64,000 nucleotides of DNA, taken from Komagataeibacter sp. FNDCR2 (GTDB lineage Bacteria; Pseudomonadota; Alphaproteobacteria; Acetobacterales; Acetobacteraceae). The notes beneath the pieces are model-generated. The model was given only the letters and a program-made list of their open reading frames with translations. It made no database searches and was not told where the DNA came from. Positions 17,628-27,222 of this stretch are shown here, one piece after another (within the stretch, counting starts at the first letter, position 1; every line of letters starts with the position of its first letter). Position numbers and translations under genes: made by a program. The DNA lies in NCBI RefSeq assembly GCF_021295395.1, contig NZ_JAIWOU010000001.1, positions 1,305,001-1,369,000 on the forward strand, written 5' to 3'.

Positions 17628-19301
17628 TCAGGGGGCATCCGGGGTGTCGAATCCATAATCGTAGCGGCGCACGGCCTGCCCCATCGCGGCCATTCCCGCC
17701 GGGGCGTCCATGGGTGCGAAGCGGACCTCCACAAAGGCCGGTCCCTCATGCCCGGCCACACGCGCCAGGGCCGCCTCAAGCTCATCCCCCCTGTCCACCC
17801 GCACGGATAATGGGGCCGGATCGCCCGCCAGCGCGGCAGGCAGGGCCGCGTAATCCCAGTTGGCGATGTCATTATACGCCGCCTGCGGGCCAAGGATCAT
17901 CCGCTCGATGGTGTAGCCGCCATTATTGATCAGGAATACCACGACATTGCAGCGATGCCGCAGCAGGGTGGAAAGTTCCTGCGCCGTCATCTGGAATGAC
18001 CCATCCCCGATGAACAGGACATGCCGCCGCAGGGGCGTGGCCAGACAGGCCCCAAGGGTGGCGGGCAGTGAATAACCGATTGCCGCCCACACCGGCTGGA
18101 CCAGCAGGCTGCACCGCGCGGGCAGGCGGGCATGCAGCATGGCCACCATGGAGGAGCCATTATCCGCCACCACCACGTCATCAGGCTGCAGGAACTGTTC
18201 CATCCGCTGCCAGAACGCGGCCTGTGTCCATGCCGCCCCATCAGGGGGTGACACCGCCGCGCCATCTGGCCGGGCCTGCCGTTCGGGGCGGGCAGGCGGC
18301 TGGTCGCCCCCACGGCGCAGCATGGCGTCAAGCAGGTCGGCGGCGGTTATGCCCTGAATGTCTTGCCCATCGCAGGTCAGGCTAAAGGGCTGCATATCCA
18401 CCAGCGCGCCGGGCCGGATCCGTTGGGAGAAATAACCCGATGTAGAATCCACGAAGCGCACACCCAGCCCGACCACGCAGTCCGATGCGTGTACATAATC
18501 CGCCACGCTGGCGGCGGAGGCCATGCCACCGTACTGCCCCAGCCACAGGGGGCCGGATTCCGCCACCAATGTGCGCCCGGTGGACAGCGCGGCGTAGGGA
18601 ATGCCGTAGCATTCACAAAACTGCCGGACCTGTGCCTGCAAACCGTATTGCCGCACCATGGCGTCAACCAGCACGACCGGGCGGGAGGCCTGCGTGATCC
18701 GCTGCATGAGGCACGTCGCCGCTTTTTCCAACAGCGCGGGGTCCGACCCCTGCGGGACGGGAACAGGCGGCGGTATCTCGATTTCAACGTAACAGATGTC
18801 GGAAGGGAACTGGATATAAACCGGGCGTCTGGCCACCCGCACCGCGTGCAGCACCCGGTCCGTTTCCGTTACGGCGCTGGCGGGGTGCAGGCGGGTGGCG
18901 GCGGCGGTAAACTGCCGGTAGCAGGTCATGACATTGTCATAATCACCATCGGCCAGCGTGTGGTGCACCAGCGCGCGCGACTGCACGGCATGGAGCGGCG
19001 GCATGCCGGAAATCACCACAAGCGGCACGCCTTCGGCACAGGCCCCCGCCACGGCGGACAGGGCCGACAGGTCGCCCACCCCGTAGGTGACCAGCACCGC
19101 CCCGATCCCGCTCAGCCGTGCATCGCCATCCGCCGCGTAGGCGGCGTTGAGTTCGTTGCATGTGCCGATAAACCGGATATCCGGCGTGCGTTCGACCAGT
19201 TCAAGGAATTCCAGATTATAGTCACCCGGAACCCCGTAAATGCGCGACACACCACACTGCCGGAGCCGATCGAGCAGCATGGCGCCGATTGAGTCGCGCA
19301 T
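17628..19301 (-). CDS. 2-Oxoacid decarboxylase (KivD/IpdC-like)
   Basis: Thiamine-diphosphate decarboxylase of 557 residues that converts a 2-oxo acid to an aldehyde and CO2. N-terminal pyrimidine-binding domain: YGVPGDYNLEFLE and the catalytic Glu in CNELNAAYAADG. The HH motif is in VHHTLADGDYD. The C-terminal TPP motif is GDGSFQMTAQELSTLL...INNGGYTIER, then YNDIANWDYAALP. These blocks resemble branched-chain or indolepyruvate decarboxylases (KivD/IpdC) more than the classic acetic-acid-bacterial pyruvate decarboxylase. The usual DGYAR is DGDAR here. Pyruvate, indolepyruvate or branched-chain 2-oxoacids are all possible substrates. Confidence 0.88.
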   Translation of the reverse strand: MRDSIGAMLLDRLRQCGVSRIYGVPGDYNLEFLELVERTPDIRFIGTCNELNAAYAADGDARLSGIGAVLVTYGVGDLSALSAVAGACAEGVPLVVISGMPPLHAVQSRALVHHTLADGDYDNVMTCYRQFTAAATRLHPASAVTETDRVLHAVRVARRPVYIQFPSDICYVEIEIPPPVPVPQGSDPALLEKAATCLMQRITQASRPVVLVDAMVRQYGLQAQVRQFCECYGIPYAALSTGRTLVAESGPLWLGQYGGMASAASVADYVHASDCVVGLGVRFVDSTSGYFSQRIRPGALVDMQPFSLTCDGQDIQGITAADLLDAMLRRGGDQPPARPERQARPDGAAVSPPDGAAWTQAAFWQRMEQFLQPDDVVVADNGSSMVAMLHARLPARCSLLVQPVWAAIGYSLPATLGACLATPLRRHVLFIGDGSFQMTAQELSTLLRHRCNVVVFLINNGGYTIERMILGPQAAYNDIANWDYAALPAALAGDPAPLSVRVDRGDELEAALARVAGHEGPAFVEVRFAPMDAPAGMAAMGQAVRRYDYGFDTPDAP

Positions 19302-19328
19302 ATCCGTTCCCCTGCCTATGTCCCATAC

Positions 19329-19344
19329 GGGCCGGAAGCGGCCC
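19329..19344 (-). terminator. Hairpin between decarboxylase and radical SAM genes
   Basis: GGGCCG-GAAG-CGGCCC, a perfect six-pair stem closed by a GAAG loop, sits just past the radical SAM stop on the minus strand. There is no U-run, so it may be an mRNA-stabilising 3' end rather than an intrinsic terminator. Confidence 0.4.
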
Positions 19345-19352
19345 GACGGGTA

Positions 19353-20693
19353 TCAATAGATATCAAAGTCATTGTTCCCGGTAGAGGAAAAGGCCATGCG
19401 CCGTTCCGTCATGTTCAGAATCCATGTCGCCATTTCCGAGCGCGTACGCGGGAAAGGCAGGCGATGCACCATGGAACGCATGCTGTAGAACTTGCGGTAC
19501 ATCCCCTGAATACGTTCCTCCATCTGGCCCGGCGTGCAGTTCTTGGGGAAGATGTGGCAGACCTGCCCCGGCCAGCGGTCAATATCCTCGGGGTCGATGA
19601 TCCGGCCAGCCTTCTTCATCCGCTCGAACAGGGCAGTGCCCTTGGTGGGGGTCAGGATATTGAAATAGGCGGCCGGTACCTTGTGCGCCTGAAGAAAGGA
19701 GAGGGTGGCGTCATAGACATCCGGGTGTTCGTTATCGAAACCAAAAATGAAATTGAGCGAGTAGCTGATGTCGCGCTTGCGCAGGTTCTCGAACATCTCG
19801 CCATAACGGCTGGCCTTGTTCCAGCCTTTCTTCATGTCCTGCAGCATCTCGGCATCAATGCTTTCAATGCCGATATTGACGTGCATCACACCGCTGCGCC
19901 GCGCCAGATCCAGAAATTCGGTATCGAGGCACAGATTGGACGACCATAGCGTGGACCAGCGAATTTTGAGCGGCACCAGCCCTTCCATCAGCTCCATCGC
20001 GCGGCTTTTCTTGCCGCCAAAATTGCTTTCCCCAAAGAAGAAGTGGCTGCTCTTGTTCTTGATCCGCTCCAGTTCACTGACCATCTGGTCCACGGGCCGC
20101 CAGCGGAAACGCCCCCCCAGATAGAACCGTTCGGAACAGAAATCACATACGAACGGGCAGCCACGCGAAGACTGCACGGCGAAGGTACGGAAAGGCCCGA
20201 ATTTTTTCAGATCCAGCAGGTCGTAACGCGGGGCCGGCAGGTTGTTCAGTTCCTTGAGCGGTGCGGCACGATAGATTTTCTGCAACCTGCCCGCGGCGGC
20301 ATCTTCCAGCATGGTGCGCCAGATGGGTTCGGCCTCGCCCACGCCGACCGCATCGCAGTGTTCGGCGGCTTCATCGGCATAGAAGAACACATGCGGCCCC
20401 CCCATGATCACCTTGACGCCACGCCTGCGGAATTCGGCGGCGATGTCGTACGCACGCGGCGAATGCAGTGTCCACGCACTCAGGGCGACGACATCAACCG
20501 GCGTATCGAAATCGATATCCTCCAGCTGCTCATCAAGCAGCGTGACGGTCCATTCGGGCGGGGTCAGCGCGGCAAGGTACGGCAGGGCAAGGGGCACCAT
20601 CTGTCGTCGTCTGGTTTTGAAAATGGTCCTGTCGGTCTTGGACCGGTAATGCGAAGGCTGGATGATCAGCAGCTTGAGATCTGTCTTGGACAT
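19353..20693 (-). CDS. B12-binding radical SAM protein
   Basis: Two-domain enzyme of 446 residues. Residues 1-150 form a cobalamin-binding Rossmann-like domain (VVALSAWTLHSPRAYDIA, GGPHVFFY, GVGEAEPIW); the radical SAM core follows with the cluster motif CPFVCDFC near 180 (CxxxCxxC, aromatic F before the last Cys). Such proteins are usually methylases or ring-forming enzymes. Acetic acid bacteria make 3-methylhopanoids with the B12 radical SAM enzyme HpnR, so that is one candidate role, but I cannot confirm it and no hopanoid genes are adjacent. Cofactor supply fits the cob genes earlier in the window. Confidence 0.85.
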   Translation of the reverse strand: MSKTDLKLLIIQPSHYRSKTDRTIFKTRRRQMVPLALPYLAALTPPEWTVTLLDEQLEDIDFDTPVDVVALSAWTLHSPRAYDIAAEFRRRGVKVIMGGPHVFFYADEAAEHCDAVGVGEAEPIWRTMLEDAAAGRLQKIYRAAPLKELNNLPAPRYDLLDLKKFGPFRTFAVQSSRGCPFVCDFCSERFYLGGRFRWRPVDQMVSELERIKNKSSHFFFGESNFGGKKSRAMELMEGLVPLKIRWSTLWSSNLCLDTEFLDLARRSGVMHVNIGIESIDAEMLQDMKKGWNKASRYGEMFENLRKRDISYSLNFIFGFDNEHPDVYDATLSFLQAHKVPAAYFNILTPTKGTALFERMKKAGRIIDPEDIDRWPGQVCHIFPKNCTPGQMEERIQGMYRKFYSMRSMVHRLPFPRTRSEMATWILNMTERRMAFSSTGNNDFDIY

Positions 20694-21134
20694 GCTTCAG
20701 CTCTATAGACCCGACTGTGGAAAAATACATGGGATAAGTAACACTTTGTCATATCGTACGGTTTCTGTCCCACTTGTCCACTGCCGGAAGGTGAAGCCAT
20801 GCCGGATGGCAGTCTTCCGCATAATTTTCAGAATGACTTATATCAAAATTTTTTATCATTATTTATTTAATAGGACTGTTTTTTATTATTTAATTAGCTT
20901 TTATTTACTGATCGTAATTATATACAGGGGAATACAGATAAATGCAGCACATATCTGACTTAAGCCTGCTGCATGCCTGCGGGCAGCGAAATCCGGAGTC
21001 ATGCATGCTCCCCTACCCGACTCAGCAGGATTCCCGCATGCGACAGACTGCGTAGCCGCACGGAACAGACCCGCATGAAAGCACATGGCCCGATGGCTCC
21101 GGCCCCGTGCTGGCGGGTCAATGAGCAACGATAA
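20694..21134. other. Intergenic, AT-rich, no gene seen
   Basis: Upstream of the radical SAM gene. 20820-20950 is strongly AT-rich and probably holds the promoter. No coding region, tRNA or recognised RNA was found. Confidence 0.4.
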
Positions 21135-21210
21135 AAGTTTCTGGATGCCGCCTTCTTTCAAAAAGGCGGCGTTTCCTGAAGCTTTTTGAAAAAAGCTTCA
21201 CCAAAAACTT
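21135..21210. repeat. Dispersed three-way-junction repeat, copy A (complete)
   Basis: An outer stem AAGTTTCTGG...CCAAAAACTT (one mismatch) encloses two perfect hairpins: GCCGCCTT...AAGGCGGC (21147-21170) and TGAAGCTTTTT-GA-AAAAAGCTTCA (21177-21200). The same modules recur at 27891, 30050 and 38764. This copy lies just 3' of the PPDK-regulator gene. Confidence 0.8.
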
Positions 21211-21262
21211 CCTCCTGTCTGGAAAACGCGCTCCGGATCCATATCAGGGGTATGAGACCGGC

Positions 21263-22138
21263 TTACGTATCATGTTCCGGCAGTTTATGACCCGTGCCGT
21301 CATGCTCGAGTATGTCGATAATGGCCGCCGCCGTTTCTTCCACCGAACGGTGGGTGACATTGATGACCGGCCATTTATGCCGCGCGCATAAACGTCGCGC
21401 CCAGTGCAGTTCTTCATGCACACTCTCAGGGTCGATATAAGGTTTTACCGAGGTTTCGGACATGCCGGGCATCGCCATGGAACGTCCCGGCAGCATCATG
21501 CCCACGCGGGAGCGGCGGATTTCCAGCAATGTATGCGGATCAATCGTAAGACCCACCACAAGGCCGGGAAAATCTTCAAGCCCGGCGGGCAACGGGGCAT
21601 GCGGCACCAGCGGAATATTGGCGGCCCGGATCCCGCGATTGGCCAGATAGAAGCAGGTGGGTGTTTTCGATGTGCGCGACACTCCCACCAGAATCACATC
21701 CGCTTTTGTAAGATCCGTCGCTTTCTGGCCGTCATCATGCGCAATGACGTACTGCATCGCGTCGATGCGCCGCCGATAGGTGTTATCCATGACATACTGG
21801 CCGCCCGGATGGCGCTCCGCCACGATTCCGGTCTGCTGTTCCAGGAAATGGATCGTTCCATCAAGAATATTCTTGACCTGCACCCCCACCCGTCCACATC
21901 CCTCACGCAGCATGGCCTGCAGGTCGGGCGAGGTGAGCGAGGAGAGTACCGGCCCCGGTTCCGCCCTGATCCCGGCCAGCACGCGGGCCACCTGCATGCG
22001 GGTCCGGATCAGGTTCCAGTTGCGCGGCGAAAATTCAGTATCCTGGAACTGGGCGCCGCAGGCGCGCATGACCGCTTCCAGCGCCTGCCCCGTCGCCTCG
22101 GACACCAGATGCAGGATAATCGGCTCTGCTTCACTCAT
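21263..22138 (-). CDS. Pyruvate, phosphate dikinase regulatory protein (DUF299)
   Basis: Bifunctional kinase/phosphorylase that inactivates PPDK by ADP-dependent phosphorylation and reactivates it with phosphate. Family blocks: LVSEATGQALEAV (residues 8-20), MDNTYRRRIDAMQYVIAHDDG, the P-loop-like GVSRTSKTP near 155, and LANRGIRAANIPLVP. About 291 residues is normal. I chose the ATG at 22138; another in-frame ATG at 22153 lies against a hairpin. It directly follows ppdK on the minus strand, which fixes its partner as PPDK rather than PEP synthase. Confidence 0.93.
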   Translation of the reverse strand: MSEAEPIILHLVSEATGQALEAVMRACGAQFQDTEFSPRNWNLIRTRMQVARVLAGIRAEPGPVLSSLTSPDLQAMLREGCGRVGVQVKNILDGTIHFLEQQTGIVAERHPGGQYVMDNTYRRRIDAMQYVIAHDDGQKATDLTKADVILVGVSRTSKTPTCFYLANRGIRAANIPLVPHAPLPAGLEDFPGLVVGLTIDPHTLLEIRRSRVGMMLPGRSMAMPGMSETSVKPYIDPESVHEELHWARRLCARHKWPVINVTHRSVEETAAAIIDILEHDGTGHKLPEHDT

Positions 22139-22154
22139 GGTACTGCCCAACATG

Positions 22155-22185
22155 ATAACGCCCCGTCATGATGACGGGGCGTTAT
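22155..22185 (-). terminator. Perfect 15-bp palindromic hairpin between ppdK and its regulator
   Basis: Two perfect 15-base arms (ATAACGCCCCGTCAT and its complement) separated by one base. It sits 36 bases past the ppdK stop and directly before the regulator start codons. No U-run follows, so it could stabilise or attenuate the message rather than end it. Confidence 0.6.
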
Positions 22186-22221
22186 GTCTATACAGTGTTG
22201 CGTCTGTTCGTATTCGCGGCT

Positions 22222-24897
22222 TCAGGCCGGGGAGCCGACCCGCTGCCTTGCCGCCAGCGCCGCCTGGGCGGCCGCAAGGCGCGCGACCGGCACGCGGAAG
22301 GGGGAACACGAAACATAGTCCAGCCCCACCTCATCAAAGAACGCGATGGAATCAGGGTCACCGCCATGTTCCCCGCAGATGCCCAGCTTCAGGTCCGGCT
22401 GGGTCTGCCGCCCACGTTCCACACCGATCCGGACAAGCGCGCCCACGCCATCACGGTCAATGGACACGAACGGGTCGCGCGGGAGCAGCCCCTGATCGAC
22501 GTAATAAGGCAGGAACGATCCCGCATCATCACGCGACAGACCAAATGTAGTCTGGGTCAGGTCATTGGTACCGAATGAGAAGAAATCGGCATATTCCGCG
22601 ATACGGTCGGCCTGAAGGGCGGCACGGGGCAGCTCGATCATGGTGCCGATGTCGTAATCGAGGTTCGTGCCTTCTTCCTTCAGCACGCGCGCGATCTCGT
22701 CCTCCGCCGCGCGGCGGGTGGCGGCGAGTTCGGCCTGTGTCGCCACCAGCGGGATCATGATTTCCGGCCGGATGGGCTTGCCCGTCTCCTTTTCCACCAG
22801 CACGGCGGCCTGGATCAGGGCCCGGACCTGCATGGCGTAGATTTCCGGGCTGGTCAGGCCCAGGCGGCAGCCACGATGGCCCAGCATCGGGTTGGTCTCG
22901 GCCAGCGCCGCGCAACGGGCGCGGATTTCGTCCACGCTCCTGCCCAGCGCGGTTGCGACCTCGGCCATTTCAGCATCGGCATGCGGCAGGAATTCATGCA
23001 GCGGCGGATCCAGCAGGCGCACCGTTACCGGCAGCCCGGCCATGATGCGGAACAGGCTGGCGAAGTCGTCGCGCTGGAACGGCAGCAGCGCCGCGATGGC
23101 CTTCTGGCGCACGTCCTCGGCATCGGCAATGATCATCTGGCGGACAAAGCCGATGCGGTCCGGACCGAAGAACATGTGCTCGGTACGTGCAAGGCCGATA
23201 CCCTCCGCCCCGAAGCGGCGCGCGGTGCGGGCGTCTTCCGGGGTTTCGGCATTGGCGCGCACGCCAAGGCGGCGCACGCCGTCCGCCCAGCCCATGAGCG
23301 TATTGAAGTCATCGGACAGCGTGGGCGGAATGGTCGGCACACGCCCCGCAAAGACCGCGCCCGTGCCGCCATCGAGCGTGATCCACTCACCCTGCGCGAT
23401 GGTGTGGGTTCCCACGCTCATGGTGCCCGCCGCGTAATCGACATGAATGCTGCCCGCGCCCGCCACGCACACACGCCCCATTCCACGCGCTACGACAGCA
23501 GCGTGCGAGGTCATGCCGCCACGGGTGGTCAGCACGCCACGGGCGGCATGCATGCCATGCACGTCCTCGGGCGAGGTTTCGATACGGACGAGGATCACGT
23601 CCTCCCCCTTCGCCGCGCGGGCCTCACATTCCTCCGCCGAGAAGACGACTGCCCCCGCCGCCGCACCCGGTGAGGCCGGGAGGCCACGGGTCAGCTGCAC
23701 GCGCTCGGCCTTGGGGTCGAGGGTGGGATGCAGAAGCTGGTCGAGCGAGGAGGCCGGCACCCTGCGGATGGCGTCTTCCTGCGTAATCAGCCCCTCACGC
23801 GCCATGTCGATGGCGATTTTCAGCGCGGCGGCGGCGGTGCGCTTGCCGCTGCGGGTCTGGAGAATGTACAGGACGTTGCGCTGGACGGTGAATTCGATGT
23901 CCTGCATGTCCTTGTAATGCGTCTCCAGTATGGAGCGCACGCGCATGAGTTCGCCATAGGCTTCCGGCAGCACGGTTTCCATCGGGTTCTGACCCGCTTC
24001 GGCGCGCGCGCAGGCCATGGGCTGGGGTGTGCGGATGCCCGCCACCACGTCCTCGCCCTGCGCGTTGATCAGGTATTCGCCGTAGAACACGTTTTCCCCG
24101 GTGGAGGGGTCGCGGGTAAAGCAGACGCCCGTGGCGCAGTCATCGCCCATGTTGCCGAACACCATGGACTGCACATTGACCGCCGTGCCCCATGAGGCCG
24201 GGATTTCATGCAGCCTGCGATAGGTGTTGGCGCGCGGGTTCATCCATGACCCGAACACCGCCCCGATCGCCCCCCAGAGCTGGTCCTGCGGGTCGTTGGG
24301 AAAATCCGCGCCCGCGTGGGTGCTGATGATCAGGCGGTAATCCGCCACGATGGTGCGCCACTGCTCCGCCGTGACGGCCGTATCGTCCTCCACGCCATTG
24401 GCGCGCTTGAAATGCTCCAGCACATCCTCGAAATGATGGTGGGCCACGCCCATCACGACCGAGCCGTACATCTGGATGAACCGCCGGTAGCTGTCCCATG
24501 CAAAACGCGCATCGCCCGATGAGCGGGCGAGCCCTTCCACCGTCTGGTCGTTCAGGCCAAGGTTCAGCACGGTATCCATCATGCCGGGCATGGACACCCG
24601 CGCGCCGGAACGGACCGAGACCAGAAGCGGCGCATCCGCATCGCCAAAGCGCAGGCCCATCGATTTCTCGACCCGGCGCAGGGCGTCCGCCACCTGCGCC
24701 TGCAGCGCGTCGGGATATTTCCGGCCATTGTCATAAAAGGCCGAACAGACTTCCGTCGTAATGGTAAAGCCGGGCGGCACGGGCAGCCCGATCGATGCCA
24801 TCTCCGCCAGGTTGGCGCCCTTGCCGCCCAGAAGGTTGCGCATCTCCGCGCGTCCCTCGTTCAGGCCATCTCCGAAGCTGTAAACCCATTTGGTCAT
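22222..24897 (-). CDS. ppdK: Pyruvate, phosphate dikinase (PpdK)
   Basis: Interconverts pyruvate + ATP + Pi and PEP + AMP + PPi, giving PEP for gluconeogenesis from C2/C3 acids. N-terminal ATP-grasp domain begins KWVYSFGDG and GGKGANLAEM. The swivelling phospho-His domain has TTRGGMTSHAAVVARGMG near residue 465. The C-terminal PEP/pyruvate barrel ends with FSFGTNDLTQTTFG and the catalytic Cys in GICGEHGGDP. At 891 residues it is full length. Its regulator is the next gene. Acetic acid bacteria commonly rely on PPDK to make PEP. Confidence 0.97.
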   Translation of the reverse strand: MTKWVYSFGDGLNEGRAEMRNLLGGKGANLAEMASIGLPVPPGFTITTEVCSAFYDNGRKYPDALQAQVADALRRVEKSMGLRFGDADAPLLVSVRSGARVSMPGMMDTVLNLGLNDQTVEGLARSSGDARFAWDSYRRFIQMYGSVVMGVAHHHFEDVLEHFKRANGVEDDTAVTAEQWRTIVADYRLIISTHAGADFPNDPQDQLWGAIGAVFGSWMNPRANTYRRLHEIPASWGTAVNVQSMVFGNMGDDCATGVCFTRDPSTGENVFYGEYLINAQGEDVVAGIRTPQPMACARAEAGQNPMETVLPEAYGELMRVRSILETHYKDMQDIEFTVQRNVLYILQTRSGKRTAAAALKIAIDMAREGLITQEDAIRRVPASSLDQLLHPTLDPKAERVQLTRGLPASPGAAAGAVVFSAEECEARAAKGEDVILVRIETSPEDVHGMHAARGVLTTRGGMTSHAAVVARGMGRVCVAGAGSIHVDYAAGTMSVGTHTIAQGEWITLDGGTGAVFAGRVPTIPPTLSDDFNTLMGWADGVRRLGVRANAETPEDARTARRFGAEGIGLARTEHMFFGPDRIGFVRQMIIADAEDVRQKAIAALLPFQRDDFASLFRIMAGLPVTVRLLDPPLHEFLPHADAEMAEVATALGRSVDEIRARCAALAETNPMLGHRGCRLGLTSPEIYAMQVRALIQAAVLVEKETGKPIRPEIMIPLVATQAELAATRRAAEDEIARVLKEEGTNLDYDIGTMIELPRAALQADRIAEYADFFSFGTNDLTQTTFGLSRDDAGSFLPYYVDQGLLPRDPFVSIDRDGVGALVRIGVERGRQTQPDLKLGICGEHGGDPDSIAFFDEVGLDYVSCSPFRVPVARLAAAQAALAARQRVGSPA

Positions 24898-25458
24898 GTC
24901 TGTTCGTTCCTACGCGCGTTCGTCCGTCAGAAAATGACGCCTGCTCCGGAACAGGTCAAAAAAACAGGCGACAGCGCTTTAATATTGTTTGTTGTTGGCA
25001 GGTCCGGGCAATGAATTTAGCCGCCCCGCCCCTGCGCAGGCAATCACTATTTTCACGGACAATGCAACGTATCATGCATGAATTCATATTCCGCAACAAA
25101 ATAACCACGGAGCTGATAAGGAATAATATGTTTATTTACAAAAACTTATTTTTATAAATCACGATATGGTCCAATAGATATGCCCCTGAAAGGCGCAGTC
25201 ATTATCGTCGCATTATAAATAACAGTTATGTGATTATATTTTAAATCACGGGCAGAATTTTCACAACCCCACCCGATAATTCATTGTGCAATGCAACAAA
25301 AACATTGCGCGCCGCACAATAAAAAATACACAACAACTGAAATAACACGTTATTACCAAAAAAAATACTTCGGATATACATTAATTCTGTTGACACAGAC
25401 CTTCATATTCCAGAAACATCCGTGCCGGCCACACCAGAAAAACAAGAAGTACGGTCAC
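24898..25458. other. Divergent intergenic region, ppdK / transporter
   Basis: 561 bases, AT-rich from about 25080 to 25400, between the divergent ppdK and DUF3311 starts. It must hold both promoters, but I saw no operator I could name. A TTGACA at 25390 has no good -10 partner. No gene seen. Confidence 0.45.
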
Positions 25459-25635
25459 ATGAAAAAAGCCATATGCCTCCTGCTGCCCTTTGCCGGGCTC
25501 CTGTGGGTGCCGCTCTATAACCGGCATGATCCGGTGCTGTTCGGTTTCCCGTTCTTTTATTGGTACCAGCTTGCCTGGGTCCCCGTAACATCCGTCCTGA
25601 TCTGGGCAGCGTGGAAGTCGGAACGGCAGTCATGA
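25459..25635 (+). CDS. DUF3311 small membrane protein, transporter partner
   Basis: A 58-residue protein with two hydrophobic helices: ICLLLPFAGLLWVPLYN and FYWYQLAWVPVTSVLIWAAW. DUF3311 proteins are regularly encoded directly before sodium:solute symporters of the monocarboxylate type and are thought to be accessory subunits. Here its TGA overlaps the symporter ATG (ATGA), a tight coupling that supports a joint complex. The start ATG at 25459 follows AAGAAG-type sequence. Family assignment is from size, sequence style and context. Confidence 0.8.
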   Translation: MKKAICLLLPFAGLLWVPLYNRHDPVLFGFPFFYWYQLAWVPVTSVLIWAAWKSERQS

Positions 25636-27143
25636 ACACATCCACATTACCGGACAATGCCGCCATTGCCGTGTTCGTCCTGTGCTTCCTGGCCACCATC
25701 GTGCTGGGCAGCACGGTCCGGCTGTGGCGTCCGCTTCTCGCACGCCGCAAAGCCACCGCCCACCATACGGAAGGTGAGGAATGGGGACTGGGAGGGCGCG
25801 AATTCGGCGCCTGGGTCACGTGGTTCCTGGTCGGGGGGGATTTCTATACCGCCTATACGGTCATCGCCGTGCCGGCGCTGGTCTATTCAACCGGGGGCTT
25901 CGGCTTTTTCGCGCTGCCGTACACCATTATCGTCTATCCCTTCATATTCGCCGTCATGCCCCGGCTGTGGACCATCGCGCGCGATGGGGGGCACGCCACG
26001 GCGGCGGATATCGTACGCGCGCGCTTCGGCAGCCGCACGCTTGAAATGGCCGTGGCGCTTAGTGGCCTGATTGCCGTGCTGCCCTATATCGCACTCCAGC
26101 TTATCGGTATCCGCACCGTGATCGAGGCGCTGGGCTTTACCGGCATGCTGCCGCTCCTGATCGCCTTCTTCTCCCTTGCCGGGTACACATGGCTTGGGGG
26201 GCTGCATGCGCCGGCGCTGACCGCCTTCATCAAGGATGTAATGATCTATATCGCGGTACTGGCGGCGGTCATTATCGTGCCGATCCATCTGGGCGGGTAC
26301 GGGGCCATGTTCCACACCGCCGCACAGCATCTGCCCGATGCGCCGGGCGGGCATATTCTTGGGCAGGGGCAGATTGTGCCCTACGCCACGCTTGCGCTTT
26401 CCTCCGCCTTCGCGGCGTTCCTTTACCCCCATACGCTGACCGGCATCCTTGCGGCGAAGTCAGCCGATACGATCCGGCAGAACGCCGTATTCCTGCCTGT
26501 CTATACCATCGTGCTGGGGCTGATCGCGCTGCTTGGTCTCATGGCGCATGCGGCGGGGATTGTGACAACGTCTTCCTCTCAGGTGGTGCCGCAGCTTTTC
26601 CTGGCCATTTTCCCTTCATGGTTCGCCGGGTTCTGCTTCGCCGCAATCGCGATTGGTGCGCTGGTGCCCGCCTCCGTCATGGCGATCGGGGCGGCCAATC
26701 TGATCATGCACAATATCCTGCCCAGCCGGGCGGATTCGGTCACGGGCTCGCGCATTGCCGGGTTTGCGGTGAAAGTGGGCGCGCTGGGCTGTGTGGTGTT
26801 CCTGAACGCCAAATTCGCAATTGACCTGCAATTGCTGGGCGGCGTCATTATCCTGCAGACATTTCCCGCCCTGATCATGGGCCTGCTGCCGCTGCGGCTG
26901 CCCGCGCGCGCGCTGATCACCGGCTGGATTGTCGGGTCCGTATCGGGACTGGCGCTATGCTGGGTGGATGGGCTGAAGCCGGTGCACCCCGTCGCCTTTG
27001 CCGGTTTCTCGGCTTCCGTTTCAACCGGACTGCTGGCGCTGGGCATCAACATGACCGTGACATTCGCACTGGCGGCGGCCATGCGTCTCGCCACGGGGGC
27101 CTCCCCCGCCACCCTGCAGACACAGGAGGGAGCGCGGCGGTAG
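25632..27143 (+). CDS. Sodium:solute symporter (SSS family), monocarboxylate-type
   Basis: Inner-membrane transporter of 503 residues with about 13 helices. The N-terminal motif GGREFGAWVTWFLVGGDFYTAYTVIAVPALVY and the later AGYTWLGGLHAPALTAFIKDVMIYIAVL are typical of MctP/ActP-like SSS members. I chose the ATG at 25632 because it overlaps the DUF3311 stop and precedes the first helix. Likely substrates are lactate, pyruvate, acetate or related acids; sequence alone does not decide. A strong terminator follows at 27223. Confidence 0.87.
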   Translation: MNTSTLPDNAAIAVFVLCFLATIVLGSTVRLWRPLLARRKATAHHTEGEEWGLGGREFGAWVTWFLVGGDFYTAYTVIAVPALVYSTGGFGFFALPYTIIVYPFIFAVMPRLWTIARDGGHATAADIVRARFGSRTLEMAVALSGLIAVLPYIALQLIGIRTVIEALGFTGMLPLLIAFFSLAGYTWLGGLHAPALTAFIKDVMIYIAVLAAVIIVPIHLGGYGAMFHTAAQHLPDAPGGHILGQGQIVPYATLALSSAFAAFLYPHTLTGILAAKSADTIRQNAVFLPVYTIVLGLIALLGLMAHAAGIVTTSSSQVVPQLFLAIFPSWFAGFCFAAIAIGALVPASVMAIGAANLIMHNILPSRADSVTGSRIAGFAVKVGALGCVVFLNAKFAIDLQLLGGVIILQTFPALIMGLLPLRLPARALITGWIVGSVSGLALCWVDGLKPVHPVAFAGFSASVSTGLLALGINMTVTFALAAAMRLATGASPATLQTQEGARR

Positions 27144-27222
27144 CCTCTTCATATCAGTCCGCGCGGCTGGCAGGCCGCGCATGGGGGTGGATAATCCCGG
27201 CCCCGATATGAGACCATTCCAG

